Source: Prevotella sp.
GTDB taxonomy: Bacteria > Bacteroidota > Bacteroidia > Bacteroidales > Bacteroidaceae
Assembly (NCBI GenBank): GCA_024692385.1
Contig: JAILMS010000165.1
Coordinates: 1 to 35,649, forward strand
Reading direction: 5' to 3'
DNA: 35,649 nt
The translations under genes and the position numbers were made by a program. The notes below the pieces were generated by a model. The model worked only from the letters and a program-made list of their open reading frames with translations. It was not told the DNA's origin and made no database searches. Shown one piece after another: positions 15,660 through 25,738 of this stretch (positions are counted from its first letter, which is position 1; the number at the start of each line of letters is the position of its first letter).

Positions 15660-17042
15660 TTAGTTTTTGGGGTCAGTGGGGGCGTCGTCTTCCTGCATCT
15701 CTTCGTCCAGACGGTTGGCCCACAAGTATTTCTTCGTCTCACGAGCAGCTACGCCACTTAGCAGAAGTAGGGCTATGAGGTTAGGAATGGCCATCAGGGC
15801 ATTCATGCAGTCGGCAATGTTCCATATAATATCCAGATTGATGATGCTGCCAAAGAACAGGGCAACAATATAGAGGATGCGGTAGAAACGATTGATGCGA
15901 TGGCCCTCGATATAGTTGACGGCACTCTCGCCATAGTAGCTCCAGCCAAGAATGGTGCTGAAGGCAAAGGTAAGAATGCCAAAGGCGAGTAGGGGAGCAC
16001 CCACATAGGGAATCTTTGAGAAGGCCACTTTCGTCAAGGCTGCTCCATCAGCATAGGTAATATCGGGGTATGCCAGGATGCTGCTAACGAGTACCATGCC
16101 TGTAAGGGCACAGATGACAACGGTGTCCCAGAAAGTGCCTGTGCTGCTGACCAATGCCTGGCGCACAGGATTGCGTGTCTGGGCGGCTGCAGCGACGATA
16201 GGTGCAGAACCCATACCACTCTCGTTGGAGAACAGTCCGCGAGCAATACCATAGCGGGCAGCCATCATCACCGTAGCACCAACGAAGCCACCACCAGCTG
16301 CAGAGGGGTTAAAGGCTGCATCGACGATAAGTTGGACGGCAGGCCATACGTAAGCGTGATTGATAGAGAGGATGATGATACATCCTGCCACATAGAGCAA
16401 AGCCATAAAAGGCACGAGAACGGTGCACACGCGGGCTATGGCCTTGACACCTCCCAAGATGACGGCAGCGGTCAACAGACACACCACCACACCGATTATC
16501 CACGTCTGGATACCAAAGGTCTCGTGAGCCAGCAAGGCAATGCTGTTGGCTTGTACCGTACAGCCGATACCAAAGGAGGCCAATGCTGTGAAGACAGCAA
16601 AGAGTATGGCCAGCCACTTCATATTCAAGCCACGCTCCAGGGCATACATCGGACCACCATACATCTGTCCGTTGTCTGCCTTGACGCGGTATTTTACAGC
16701 TAACAGTCCTTCTGCATATTTTGTCGACATGCCGAAGATACCTGTCAGCCAACACCAGAGTACGGCGCCAGGTCCTCCTAAAGCTACTGCAGTAGCGACT
16801 CCGACGATGTTACCAGTACCAATGGTTGCTGCCAAGGCAGTGGCTAATGCGCCAAACTGACTGACCTCACCTTCAGCTCCTGGGTCTTTCTTCACTGATA
16901 GGCGGATACCTGTCAGCAGCTTTCTTTGTGGAAAGCGTAGGCGGATGGTGAGGAATATATGGGTTCCTAACAGCAGGATAATCATCGGCCAGCCCCACAA
17001 GAAGCCACTTACCAGTGAGAAAAACGCATTAATAGTCTCCAC
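15660..17042 (-). CDS. Alanine/glycine:cation symporter (AGCS family)
   Basis: This 460-residue, highly hydrophobic protein carries AGCS signatures: GTGNIVGVATAVALGGPGAV near residues 76-95, followed by FGMSTKYAEGLLAVKYR, GLFSNESGMGSAPI and WSYYGESAVNYI. About ten membrane segments are expected. AGCS proteins import alanine or glycine with sodium in the inner membrane. The gene begins 14 bases after ftsZ and is followed after 6 bases by a SpoIIE phosphatase gene, which suggests transcription with the dcw cluster. D-alanine and glycine supply for peptidoglycan is a tempting link but is only inference. Confidence 0.93.
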   Translation of the reverse strand: METINAFFSLVSGFLWGWPMIILLLGTHIFLTIRLRFPQRKLLTGIRLSVKKDPGAEGEVSQFGALATALAATIGTGNIVGVATAVALGGPGAVLWCWLTGIFGMSTKYAEGLLAVKYRVKADNGQMYGGPMYALERGLNMKWLAILFAVFTALASFGIGCTVQANSIALLAHETFGIQTWIIGVVVCLLTAAVILGGVKAIARVCTVLVPFMALLYVAGCIIILSINHAYVWPAVQLIVDAAFNPSAAGGGFVGATVMMAARYGIARGLFSNESGMGSAPIVAAAAQTRNPVRQALVSSTGTFWDTVVICALTGMVLVSSILAYPDITYADGAALTKVAFSKIPYVGAPLLAFGILTFAFSTILGWSYYGESAVNYIEGHRINRFYRILYIVALFFGSIINLDIIWNIADCMNALMAIPNLIALLLLSGVAARETKKYLWANRLDEEMQEDDAPTDPKN

Positions 17043-17056
17043 GCCGTTACCTCGTC

Positions 17057-18379
17057 TTATGCAAACTTAATTGTACCTTGAATAACCTCTGGCTGTGACT
17101 CTGTTTTCTGCTGGAAGTCTTCACCACTGGCTTGCTGATAGATACTATCAAGAATCTCGCGGGTACGCTTGTAAGTCGGTGTTTGCTCTACAGCAGAGAT
17201 GACATCATCATTGTCCAGATCCTCAGGACGGAACAGGAAGATGTGGGGACGACGCTTATAGCGCTTGCTGGAGCCATCACCACCATAATAGCGGTTACGG
17301 CGATCCTGACGCTGGGCTTCCTTCTCTTGCTCAGCAGCATAGCGCGTAGCCTCCTCCTGCGTGTTATGGCGCTGACGATGGCTATTCATACCATCCACAT
17401 TCTCGATGCCGAAACCTGTAGCCAGAATGGTTACCTTTACCTTCTTGCCCAACTCTGGGTCTGTGGCCAGTCCCCATTTGATTTCGAAGTCATTGCCAAA
17501 CTTGCCCATAAAGTCGTTGACATCATTCATCTCTTCCATCATCAGAGAATCCTTACCATCCTTGCTACCAGCAAATGAGATGCTAAGCAGAATTTTCTTA
17601 GAGTTGAAGACGTCGTTCTCATTAAGCAATGGAGAGTTAAGAGCATCTTCGATAGCCTTGCGTACGCGACCCTCGCCCTCACCGTAACCTGTAGACATGA
17701 TGGCAACACCACCATCCTTCAATACGGTCTTCACATCGTTGAAGTCCAAATTGATAAGTCCGTGAACGGTAATAATCTCAGCGATAGACTTAGCAGCGAC
17801 GCTCAGTGTGTCATCTGCCTTGCCAAAAGCATCGAGTACGGTAAGTTCAGGATATATCTCACGCAAACGCTCGTTATTGATAACCAGCAAGGCATCGACG
17901 TGCTTCGACATCTCTTCGACACCATCCAGTGCCTGGTCAATCTTGCGGTCGCCCTCGAAACGGAAGGGGATTGTCACAATACCTACTGTCAGGATGCCCA
18001 TCTCCTTAGATACACGGGCAATGACAGGAGCAGCACCGGTACCAGTACCGCCACCCATACCTGCTGTGATGAAGGCCATGCGGGTACCGTCGTTGAGCAT
18101 GTTTTTGATATCGTCAAGACTCTCCTCAGCAGCAGCGCGGGCTTTCTCTGGTTTGTTACCAGCACCGAGTCCTTCTTTTCCCAGTTGCAGATGAACGGGT
18201 ACGGGCGAATCGTTTAGTGCCTGATTATCAGTGTTACAGAGCACGAAAGTAACGTCGTGAATACCTTCACGATACATGTGGTTGACAGCATTACCGCCAC
18301 CGCCACCAACACCAATCACTTTGATGATGCTGTTCTCCTTTTCGGGTTCTCCGAAGTCGAGCAATATGTTGTTGTCCAT
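17057..18379 (-). CDS. ftsZ: Cell division GTPase FtsZ
   Basis: The 440-residue protein polymerises into the Z ring at midcell. The N-terminal VIGVGGGGGNAVNHM starts the GTPase domain; the tubulin signature GGGTGTGAAPV is at 109-119, and the T7 synergy loop NLDFNDVKTVL is at about 210-220. The C-terminal linker is rich in Gln, Arg and Tyr (KEAQRQDRRNRYYGGDGSSK) and longer than in E. coli FtsZ. The end carries a short region with TPTYKRTREILDSI instead of the classic terminal peptide seen in proteobacteria. It lies 51 bases after ftsA and precedes the symporter gene by 14 bases. Confidence 0.98.
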   Translation of the reverse strand: MDNNILLDFGEPEKENSIIKVIGVGGGGGNAVNHMYREGIHDVTFVLCNTDNQALNDSPVPVHLQLGKEGLGAGNKPEKARAAAEESLDDIKNMLNDGTRMAFITAGMGGGTGTGAAPVIARVSKEMGILTVGIVTIPFRFEGDRKIDQALDGVEEMSKHVDALLVINNERLREIYPELTVLDAFGKADDTLSVAAKSIAEIITVHGLINLDFNDVKTVLKDGGVAIMSTGYGEGEGRVRKAIEDALNSPLLNENDVFNSKKILLSISFAGSKDGKDSLMMEEMNDVNDFMGKFGNDFEIKWGLATDPELGKKVKVTILATGFGIENVDGMNSHRQRHNTQEEATRYAAEQEKEAQRQDRRNRYYGGDGSSKRYKRRPHIFLFRPEDLDNDDVISAVEQTPTYKRTREILDSIYQQASGEDFQQKTESQPEVIQGTIKFA

Positions 18380-18430
18380 AGTCTTACTTTTTAAATGGTG
18401 AAATGTAGAAATTACGATATGTCGAAGTGT

Positions 18431-19876
18431 TTATTCTTCCTCTTCGACAATTTTAGTTGCTGCGCTCTTCAGCCAGCGTCCAAACTTGCTGAGTGGACTG
18501 TTACGGCGGCGCTCCTCAGCTTCCTCACGGGCTATACGCTCGGCTTCTTCACGAGCAATACGCTCTTCCTCTTCTTTCTTGAGGCGAGCCTCTTCCTCAG
18601 CACGGCGAATCTCCTCAGCGGTACGTACTACACCAGCAGGTGTCTCAGTGGCCTGACGGGCACGGCGCAGTTCCATCGCATCAGCTGCAGGCTTCTGCTG
18701 TGCAAAGAGGTCACCATTGGGGTCATACTCATTGCCTGCGCAGTTGATATCGCCCTTAGCCAACAGGCCCAGTACGGTGTTCATTCGTCCGTCACGAGCC
18801 GTTACCTCAGGAATCTGCGATGTGATGGTCTGAGTAACAAACTTTGCAATACGAATCTTATCGATATGTGTATAGTTCTGGAAGGCCTTTTCGATGTCCT
18901 TCATGTTAGAACCACCACCAGTCAGGATAATACCACCCAGGAGCTTGTCGCAATACTCTTCTGGAACCTGACACCATACGTTGGCAATAATCTCCTCCAG
19001 ACGACCCTCGACAATCTCAATGAATTTGCGTGTCTCTACCTGACGATCCTGATCGATAGAATACTTCATGTTGTTGTCGATGTCGTTGTTCTCAGTATAG
19101 GCGCAACCATATTTGATCATCATATGCTCAGCAACATGTTCCTCCATCTGTAGCGATGCGATGTCCTTTACGATGTTGTTGAAGCCAAGGGGAATTACAG
19201 CCAGGTGACGCAAGATGTTCTTTGAGTAGACACTGACTGTTGTCGTGTCAGCACCCAAATCAACAAGAGCACAGCCTGAACGACGCTCGGCTTCTGTCAG
19301 AACGCTGTCAGCAAGAGCAAGCGGAGCGAGGTACATCTCGGCAACGTTAATCTCCGCATTCTCAAAACACTTGTTGAGATTCTTGTAGAAGGTCTTACGC
19401 TGCAGAATGTTCAGGAAGTTACCCTCGATGCGTGAGCATTGGATTCCTACAGGATCGAGCTGATATTGAGCGTCAACCTTATACTCCTGTACGGCAGCAT
19501 CGAGTATCTCCTGGTCAGAATAGATCACGTTGCGGTTGTCATCCATCAGTTCAATAACCATGTCCTGTGTAACAACAGTATCTTCTGGAACATCCTTGGC
19601 GATGACATTGTGAATAGAGCGGATAGACTGACCAGCAACACCCACATAGACCTGGGTGATGGTTGTCTTCAATTGCTTCTCCAGACGACTGACAATATTT
19701 GTCAGACTCTGAGCGGTCTTGTCGATGTTGTAAACCACACCTTTGCGGATAAATGACGAAGAATCCTCCTTGACGCAAGCCAGTACTTGTATACTGCCGT
19801 CAAGATTCTTCTTACCCGCGATACCGGTCATCTTGGATGACCCCAGTTCGATAGCTACGATAAATTCCTTTGGCAT
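18431..19876 (-). CDS. ftsA: Cell division protein FtsA
   Basis: The 481-residue actin-like ATPase tethers FtsZ to the membrane. IVAIELGSSKMTGIAGKK is the phosphate-1 motif, VDLGADTTTVSVYSK the phosphate-2 motif, and GGIILTGGGSNMKDIEKA the adenosine motif. The C-terminal end has a charged helix with repeated REEAERIA-type units (about 430-465) and then SPLSKFGRWLKSAATKIV, an amphipathic membrane helix. The charged repeat segment makes the protein longer than E. coli FtsA (420). It follows ftsQ after 12 bases and precedes ftsZ. Confidence 0.96.
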   Translation of the reverse strand: MPKEFIVAIELGSSKMTGIAGKKNLDGSIQVLACVKEDSSSFIRKGVVYNIDKTAQSLTNIVSRLEKQLKTTITQVYVGVAGQSIRSIHNVIAKDVPEDTVVTQDMVIELMDDNRNVIYSDQEILDAAVQEYKVDAQYQLDPVGIQCSRIEGNFLNILQRKTFYKNLNKCFENAEINVAEMYLAPLALADSVLTEAERRSGCALVDLGADTTTVSVYSKNILRHLAVIPLGFNNIVKDIASLQMEEHVAEHMMIKYGCAYTENNDIDNNMKYSIDQDRQVETRKFIEIVEGRLEEIIANVWCQVPEEYCDKLLGGIILTGGGSNMKDIEKAFQNYTHIDKIRIAKFVTQTITSQIPEVTARDGRMNTVLGLLAKGDINCAGNEYDPNGDLFAQQKPAADAMELRRARQATETPAGVVRTAEEIRRAEEEARLKKEEEERIAREEAERIAREEAEERRRNSPLSKFGRWLKSAATKIVEEEE

Positions 19877-19888
19877 CTCTTACATATT

Positions 19889-20638
19889 TTAGTTTTTTCT
19901 TTTCTTGCAAATAATTTGATTGTCGAACTCGACATTGATATAGGAGTACTTGTTCCAACCAGCCTTGGAGAGTCCGTATTTATAGAACTTTTCCAGACGC
20001 GATAATTTTCTTTCAAGGTTGGAAGGATTTCCAAGGTAGACGATGTGGTCACCTACACGAGGTACCATCTCTATAGAACCGTCTCCCAGCACATTGAGCT
20101 GCTCTACTTGACAACCCCACAAGGGAGTCTTCAGCAGGTAGCAGCCGATATCTTTCAATACCTTTTGGGCATATTTCTGTTGGATATTTCCTGTGGCTAT
20201 TACCAGATTACTGGCAAAATGTGTGTTTGGCATGATGTTTCCATGCTCGTCAACGTAGTAGTCATCGCCATTATCTGCCTTGACACGAATAACTGGCAGG
20301 CGCTGGTCAATCTTGATATTGATATGTCCTGTCTGTGTCTTGTAGCATTGTGCCTGTTTGACGAAGGGGTTCTTCTGAAGTTGCTCTTCGATGTTGCGGA
20401 CATCGACATGGCTCATCTGGTCACCGATTGGATAGCATCGTGAACGCTGGAGTAATGTCTTTATCTCTTCTTGATCCAAGAAGCCCTTCACAGAACCATC
20501 TTCTACATAGATGTTTACCTCGCGACAGATGTTGTCTGACTCATCAGGGCTATTGAATGCCGTGATGGCCAGTACGAGATAGACAGCCAGTGCAATGTCT
20601 GTCAAGACGATAGCTGATTTCTTCCAGTTGATAGTCAC
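19889..20638 (-). CDS. ftsQ: Cell division protein FtsQ
   Basis: This 249-residue protein has one membrane segment near residues 10-27 (IVLTDIALAVYLVLAITAF) and a periplasmic POTRA-like part (VNIYVEDGSVKGFLDQEEIK, then IEEQLQKNPFVKQAQCYKTQ). It connects FtsL-type proteins to the divisome. Sequence similarity is low in this family, so position between murC and ftsA is part of the evidence. It starts 11 bases after the murC stop. Confidence 0.9.
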   Translation of the reverse strand: MTINWKKSAIVLTDIALAVYLVLAITAFNSPDESDNICREVNIYVEDGSVKGFLDQEEIKTLLQRSRCYPIGDQMSHVDVRNIEEQLQKNPFVKQAQCYKTQTGHINIKIDQRLPVIRVKADNGDDYYVDEHGNIMPNTHFASNLVIATGNIQQKYAQKVLKDIGCYLLKTPLWGCQVEQLNVLGDGSIEMVPRVGDHIVYLGNPSNLERKLSRLEKFYKYGLSKAGWNKYSYINVEFDNQIICKKRKN

Positions 20639-20649
20639 AGTTCTAACAA

Positions 20650-22032
20650 TTAGAGGTTAGCTTTTTCCTTTAGTATTCTTGCAATCTCTGGCACTTGATT
20701 ATCCAAGTCACCAGCTCCCAAGACAATAAGTACTTCAAAAGAGTGTTCCTTGACAAACGATAGTACGTCGTCCTTGAGAATCATCTGCTTCTCAATGCCA
20801 GGGCGCAAGTTGTCATAAATCAGTGCTGACGTAACGCCCTCAATGGGCATTTCACGGGCAGGGTAGATTTCGGTGAGGATAACCTCATCGAGCAGGCTCA
20901 GCGCATCAGCGAAATCATGATAAAAGTCGCGTGTACGCGTATATAGATGTGGCTGGAATATAGCCGTAATTTTGCGGTCTTTGTATAACTCACGAATGCT
21001 GCGAGCACTCTGCAGAATCTCCTTCGGGTGGTGGGCATAGTCACTCAAGAACACCAACTTATCGGTCTTGATCTTGAAGTCAAAGCGACGCTCCACACCG
21101 CTGTAGGTCATCAAGCCAATGCGTAATTCCTCAGCAGTACATCCTGCCAACTGGGCCATCGCCATAGCAGCGATACCATTCTCAATATTGATGGGTACTG
21201 GCTGGCCCAGCTCGATATTCCTTACCGTTTCGATGGGTGATATGAAGTCGAAGGTAATCTCACCATTCTCAATACGGATATTCTCTGCGTGGAAATCACC
21301 CTCTGTCAGTGCATAATCGTAGCGACGTACGCCACTGGGCAGATTCTCCTTCACCTCAAGGTCGCGATGAATGATGAGTGCGCCCTGAGGTTGGATGAGT
21401 TCTGTATAATGACGGAAACTCTCTAAGTAAGCTTCTTTCGTTCCATAGATGTCAAGATGGTCAGGGTCTGTTGACGTGATGACAGTCATATATGGGCTTA
21501 GCCAATGGAATGAGCGGTCGAACTCGTCAGCCTCAATGACCACAAAGTCGGAATTAGAAAGAATATAGTTGGTGCCATAGTTCTTGGAGATACCACCCAA
21601 GAAAGCATTGCAGTCAAGATGACTCTGGTGCATGATATGGGCACACATTGTCGAGGTTGTGGTTTTACCATGGGTACCAGCTACACACAATCCCTTATGC
21701 TGTCGGGTTAGTGTACCTAACACCTGTGCACGCTTCTGTATTTCAAAACCATTCTCACGGAAAAATACGAGTTCCTTGTGATCAGCAGGAATAGCTGGTG
21801 TATATATGACGAGGCAGCTCTTTGGCTTGCGACAGGTGTGTGGGATTTCGTCGACATTCTCCTCGTAATGAATGAGCATACCTTCTTTCTCCAATTGGCG
21901 GGTTAAGGTACTTGGGGTCTTGTCGTAACCTGCTACGACGAGGCCACGCTTAATAAAGTAACGGGCAATGGCACTCATTCCGATGCCACCGGCTCCTACA
22001 AAATAAACTGCTTTAATATCTTTAAGTTCCAT
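20650..22032 (-). CDS. murC: UDP-N-acetylmuramate--L-alanine ligase
   Basis: The 460-residue enzyme adds L-alanine to UDP-MurNAc in the first step of the stem peptide. VGAGGIGMSAIARYF near 12-26 is the nucleotide-sugar-binding start, and GTHGKTTTSTM at about 119-129 is the ATP-binding loop. EADEFDRSFHWLSP and LSDYAHHPKEI are conserved downstream. It lies between murG (15 bases before) and ftsQ, in the usual Bacteroidetes order. Confidence 0.97.
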   Translation of the reverse strand: MELKDIKAVYFVGAGGIGMSAIARYFIKRGLVVAGYDKTPSTLTRQLEKEGMLIHYEENVDEIPHTCRKPKSCLVIYTPAIPADHKELVFFRENGFEIQKRAQVLGTLTRQHKGLCVAGTHGKTTTSTMCAHIMHQSHLDCNAFLGGISKNYGTNYILSNSDFVVIEADEFDRSFHWLSPYMTVITSTDPDHLDIYGTKEAYLESFRHYTELIQPQGALIIHRDLEVKENLPSGVRRYDYALTEGDFHAENIRIENGEITFDFISPIETVRNIELGQPVPINIENGIAAMAMAQLAGCTAEELRIGLMTYSGVERRFDFKIKTDKLVFLSDYAHHPKEILQSARSIRELYKDRKITAIFQPHLYTRTRDFYHDFADALSLLDEVILTEIYPAREMPIEGVTSALIYDNLRPGIEKQMILKDDVLSFVKEHSFEVLIVLGAGDLDNQVPEIARILKEKANL

Positions 22033-22047
22033 AGTGGATTAAATAGG

Positions 22048-23166
22048 TTAATGGGCTTGTTCAGCCAGTTTTATCACTTCTTTGGCAATGATGTCTGCAG
22101 AGTCGGGCAGTGCCATCTTCAGAATGTTCTCGCTCAGACTCTTCAGCTTAGCTTTATCTTGTACGGTATCGATTGCCATCGGCAACAGTAGCTTGTCAGC
22201 CTCGCGGTCTTTGACGTAGAGGGCTGCCTCTTTGTTCACTAATGCTAATGCATTTTTAGTCTGATGGTCTTCTGCCACATTGGGTGAAGGCACTAGAATA
22301 ACGGGTATGCCCAATAGGCAGAACTCGCTGATACTTCCCGCTCCGGCACGACTGATGACGAGGTCGGCAGCTTTATAGGCAGCACCCATATCACTGATGA
22401 AGTCAGTAACGACGAGATTTTGGGGTTTGTCGTCCTTCAAACGCTCAGCAATTTCAGCACTATAGTACTTACCTGTCTGCCAGATAAACTGAATATCGGA
22501 ATTTCTGCGAATGAGGTCGAGTTGTTGTAGCACACTCTCATTGATAGTGCGAGCACCCAATGATCCACCTACAAGAAGAATGGTTTTCTTCTGCGGGTCA
22601 AGGTCGAAGGTCTTGATGGCCTCTTCGCGAGTGATGGTTGTATCGAGCAACTGCTGACGTACGGGGTTACCTGTCAGCATCAGTTTTTCAGCAGGGAAGA
22701 AACGTTCCATTCCCTCATAAGCTACGCAGATCTTTGCCGCCTTCTTCGCAAGGGTTTTGTTTGCCAATCCCGCATAGCTGTTCTGCTCTTGTAGCAGGGT
22801 GGGGATACCCAGTGCATTGGCAGCACCTAGGGCCGCACTGCTGGCATAGCCTCCTACACCTACCGCTACTTGAGGGTTGAATTGGCGAAGTAGCTTCTTG
22901 GCCATGTGCTTGCTGCGCAAATAGTCAATAGCCACACCAATGTTGCCAAGTCTCCACAACGGACGCAGGAAACCACGAATGGGTAGTCCCTCGATATCAT
23001 AACCGGCTGCGGGTACACGTAACATCTCCATACGTCCTTGTGCACCAACAAATAGGATTTTCGCATCAGGGCGCAAGGTCTTGATGGCATTGGCGATAGA
23101 CACGGCAGGGAAGATATGGCCTCCCGTACCGCCACCACTGATAATGACTCTTAATTCGTTATTCAT
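22048..23166 (-). CDS. murG: UDP-GlcNAc transferase to lipid I
   Basis: The 372-residue peripheral inner-membrane GT28 enzyme converts lipid I to lipid II. ISGGGTGGHIFPAVSIANA is at residues 9-27; GVGGYASSAALGAANAL and VGGSLGARTINESV are the further G loops, and SRAGAGSISEFCLLGIPVIL is the UDP-GlcNAc binding region. Its ATG overlaps the ftsW stop by 4 bases (ATGA), indicating translational coupling. Confidence 0.98.
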   Translation of the reverse strand: MNNELRVIISGGGTGGHIFPAVSIANAIKTLRPDAKILFVGAQGRMEMLRVPAAGYDIEGLPIRGFLRPLWRLGNIGVAIDYLRSKHMAKKLLRQFNPQVAVGVGGYASSAALGAANALGIPTLLQEQNSYAGLANKTLAKKAAKICVAYEGMERFFPAEKLMLTGNPVRQQLLDTTITREEAIKTFDLDPQKKTILLVGGSLGARTINESVLQQLDLIRRNSDIQFIWQTGKYYSAEIAERLKDDKPQNLVVTDFISDMGAAYKAADLVISRAGAGSISEFCLLGIPVILVPSPNVAEDHQTKNALALVNKEAALYVKDREADKLLLPMAIDTVQDKAKLKSLSENILKMALPDSADIIAKEVIKLAEQAH

Positions 23167-24410
23167 ATCTCTTTGTTTTCTTCTTTTTCTATTTTCTGTT
23201 TTGCTGAGCGGCTAACACTCAGAATTGCACCAATATAGGCGCAGTTAATAATGGTCGACGTACCACCCTTGGAAATGAGTGGCAATGGCTGTCCTGTAAC
23301 TGGTGCCAAACCAACGGCTACCATCATATTAAACGTGGCCTGTATAACCAGTAGTAATCCTAATCCCATGGCTAAGAATGCCGGGAAATTGTTTTCACAC
23401 CTGCTGGCGATGCGCGCACAACGGTATAGCAGGAAGATGTACAGACACATGACGACGAATGCTCCAACAATACCCAACTCCTCAATGATGATAGCGTAAA
23501 TAAAGTCAGAGAAGGCTTGTGACAGGAAGTCGCGCTCAGTACTCTTACCAGGGCCTTTGCCGATAACACCACTCGATACGATGGCGATATTGGCGTGTGC
23601 TACCTGGGCGTCTTTGTCAAGGTCATATTCCTGAGGAGAAGGTTTGGGCTTGCCAAACTTCATGATTCGACTCTTCCATGTATCGGCACGGTGGAACATC
23701 TTCTCGATGGCATTCTTTTTCTTGGGCTTTACATCCACCTGTTCAGTCTGAGCCACCTGCTGCTCTTCATCGCTGGTGTCATGACCAACAATCATTACCA
23801 TAGAGAGCGTAAAGGCGATGAACACGATAATGACTGCTGCCAGTTTTGCCAGCTGGCGGATAGGTACCAGACCAATGAACATCATCAGATAGACAACGGC
23901 AAAGAGCATGGCTGCTGTTGATAAGTTCTCCAGACCAATCAGGAAACAGGCAGGTATCGTGATGCGCATAATCCACTTGAAGGTATTCTTGTCTGCACCA
24001 TCCTCGCGCTGCATGGCTGCCAGTACTTGAGCAACAGCCAGTACAATAGTGCCCTTGGCAATTTCTGACGGTTGGAATGTAAAGCCAAATAGGCTGATCC
24101 ATCGACCTGCGTCACCTACCTTAGTACCTGCCAGCAGAACCCATAACAGGGTTACTGCCGAGATAAGCATCAGGAAGGGTGTTATAAGTTTGAAATAACG
24201 GCAAGGTATATTCAAGGTAATGATGGCCACCAGCACGCCGACCAGAATAGTTCCGGCATGATAGATGATAGGGCCAATATAGTTTTGGCTCTTATAGGTA
24301 AGTCCGCTGGATGCTGAGAATACCTCTACGATACTCACCATACAGAGAAAGAAGAAGATCATCCAGACGACCTTGTCTCCCTTAAAAATATTGCCTAATT
24401 TCTTATTCAT
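23163..24410 (-). CDS. ftsW: Lipid II polymerase/division SEDS protein FtsW
   Basis: The 415-residue integral membrane protein of the SEDS family polymerises septal peptidoglycan with FtsI. The C-terminal signature APVTGQPLPLISKGGTS is intact, as is GIGKGPGKST-like VIGKGPGKSTERDFL. A hydrophilic insert of about 50 residues (near 220-270, with KPKKKNAIEKMFHRADTWKS) sits in an extramembrane loop; it is longer than in E. coli and common in Bacteroidetes as far as I recall. Overlaps murD and murG by 4 bases each. Confidence 0.95.
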   Translation of the reverse strand: MNKKLGNIFKGDKVVWMIFFFLCMVSIVEVFSASSGLTYKSQNYIGPIIYHAGTILVGVLVAIITLNIPCRYFKLITPFLMLISAVTLLWVLLAGTKVGDAGRWISLFGFTFQPSEIAKGTIVLAVAQVLAAMQREDGADKNTFKWIMRITIPACFLIGLENLSTAAMLFAVVYLMMFIGLVPIRQLAKLAAVIIVFIAFTLSMVMIVGHDTSDEEQQVAQTEQVDVKPKKKNAIEKMFHRADTWKSRIMKFGKPKPSPQEYDLDKDAQVAHANIAIVSSGVIGKGPGKSTERDFLSQAFSDFIYAIIIEELGIVGAFVVMCLYIFLLYRCARIASRCENNFPAFLAMGLGLLLVIQATFNMMVAVGLAPVTGQPLPLISKGGTSTIINCAYIGAILSVSRSAKQKIEKEENKEI

Positions 24411-25738
24411 AGATTTCTTGCCAATTCCTTGAACTGTTCGCCACGGTCTTCCATATTCTTAAAGAGGTCGAAGCTGGCACAACAGGGGCTGAGTAGAACC
24501 GTCATACCTGGCTCTGCCATCTCGTAGCAGGCCTGAACACACTCCTTCATAGAATGAGTGTCGCGTACGGGGATTCCCAGCGTATCGAAGTTGTCGTGCA
24601 ACTTCTGATTGTCTGCACCTAAATATACCAGACCAGCACACTTCTCCTTTATTAGTGGTTTGATGGGGTCGTAGTCGTTGCCTTTGTCCTTACCACCAAT
24701 GATAAGGATTGTCTTGGTCTTCATGGATTCCAGAGCATACCAGCAGGCATCGACATTGGTAGCCTTTGAGTCGTTGATATATTGCACGCCACGTACGGTG
24801 CATACCTTCTCCAGACGGTGCTCCACGCCAGGGAAGTCACTCAGCGACTGGCGGATGACATCCTTCTTGATACCTGCGATATTGGTAGCAATACCTGCTG
24901 CCAGCGAGTTGTAGATATTATGTTTGCCCGTAAGACTCAGTGCCTCCTGTTCCATATTAAATGGTTCAGGCTGCTCGATGGTATACTGACCAGCTTCAAT
25001 ATAACCGATGGAGCCCTTCTCCTTCAGTTCGGAGAATGGATACTGGATAGAATGAATGTCGTATTTTTCTAACTCCTTTTTGATAATAGGGTCATCATTC
25101 CAATAGATGAAGGCATCCTGTGGGGTCTGATTCTGGATGATTCGCATCTTTGCATCAACATAGTTCTGCATTTTGAAGTCATAACGATCCAGATGGTCAG
25201 GGGTTATGTTCAGCAAAATGGCAATGTTGGCACGGAAGTCGTACATATTGTCAAGTTGGAAGGAGCTTAGCTCGATGACGTAGTAGGGATGAGGATCCTC
25301 TGCCACCTGCAATGCCAGTGAGTTACCGATATTTCCTGCCAGACCGACATCATATCCTGCATTCTTGAAAATGTGATAGATGAGCGATGTGGTTGTTGTT
25401 TTACCGTTAGAACCGGTAATGCAAATCATTTTTGAGTCGGTATAACGTCCGGCAAACTCTATCTCACTGATAATGCCGATGCCTCTCTCCTTAATTTTGA
25501 CAATAATGGGAGCAGTATCAGGAATACCAGGACTCTTAATGACTTCATCAGCAGCAAGGATTTTCTCTTCAGTATGCTGACCTTCTTCCCATGCTATCTG
25601 ATGGCCGTCCAGCATTTTCTTATACTTGTCGCTAATCTTCGACATGTCGCTGACGAACACGTTGAAACCTTTCTTTTGAGCCAGAACGGCTGCTCCTGCA
25701 CCGCTCTCGCCAGCTCCTAATATGACAATATTACTCAT
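24407..25738 (-). CDS. murD: UDP-N-acetylmuramoyl-L-alanine--D-glutamate ligase
   Basis: The 443-residue cytoplasmic Mur ligase adds D-glutamate. VILGAGESGAGAAVLAQKKG at the N-terminus is the Rossmann-like UDP-binding part, ITGSNGKTTTTSLIYHI near 107-123 the ATP loop, and NITPDHLDRYD and INDSKATNVDACWYAL are further family motifs. It overlaps mraY upstream and ftsW downstream by 4 bases each. Confidence 0.98.
   Translation of the reverse strand: MSNIVILGAGESGAGAAVLAQKKGFNVFVSDMSKISDKYKKMLDGHQIAWEEGQHTEEKILAADEVIKSPGIPDTAPIIVKIKERGIGIISEIEFAGRYTDSKMICITGSNGKTTTTSLIYHIFKNAGYDVGLAGNIGNSLALQVAEDPHPYYVIELSSFQLDNMYDFRANIAILLNITPDHLDRYDFKMQNYVDAKMRIIQNQTPQDAFIYWNDDPIIKKELEKYDIHSIQYPFSELKEKGSIGYIEAGQYTIEQPEPFNMEQEALSLTGKHNIYNSLAAGIATNIAGIKKDVIRQSLSDFPGVEHRLEKVCTVRGVQYINDSKATNVDACWYALESMKTKTILIIGGKDKGNDYDPIKPLIKEKCAGLVYLGADNQKLHDNFDTLGIPVRDTHSMKECVQACYEMAEPGMTVLLSPCCASFDLFKNMEDRGEQFKELARNL

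Noticed and set aside
18395..19153. Plus-strand open frame of 252 residues over ftsA
   Set aside because: Antisense to FtsA motifs and without support of its own.
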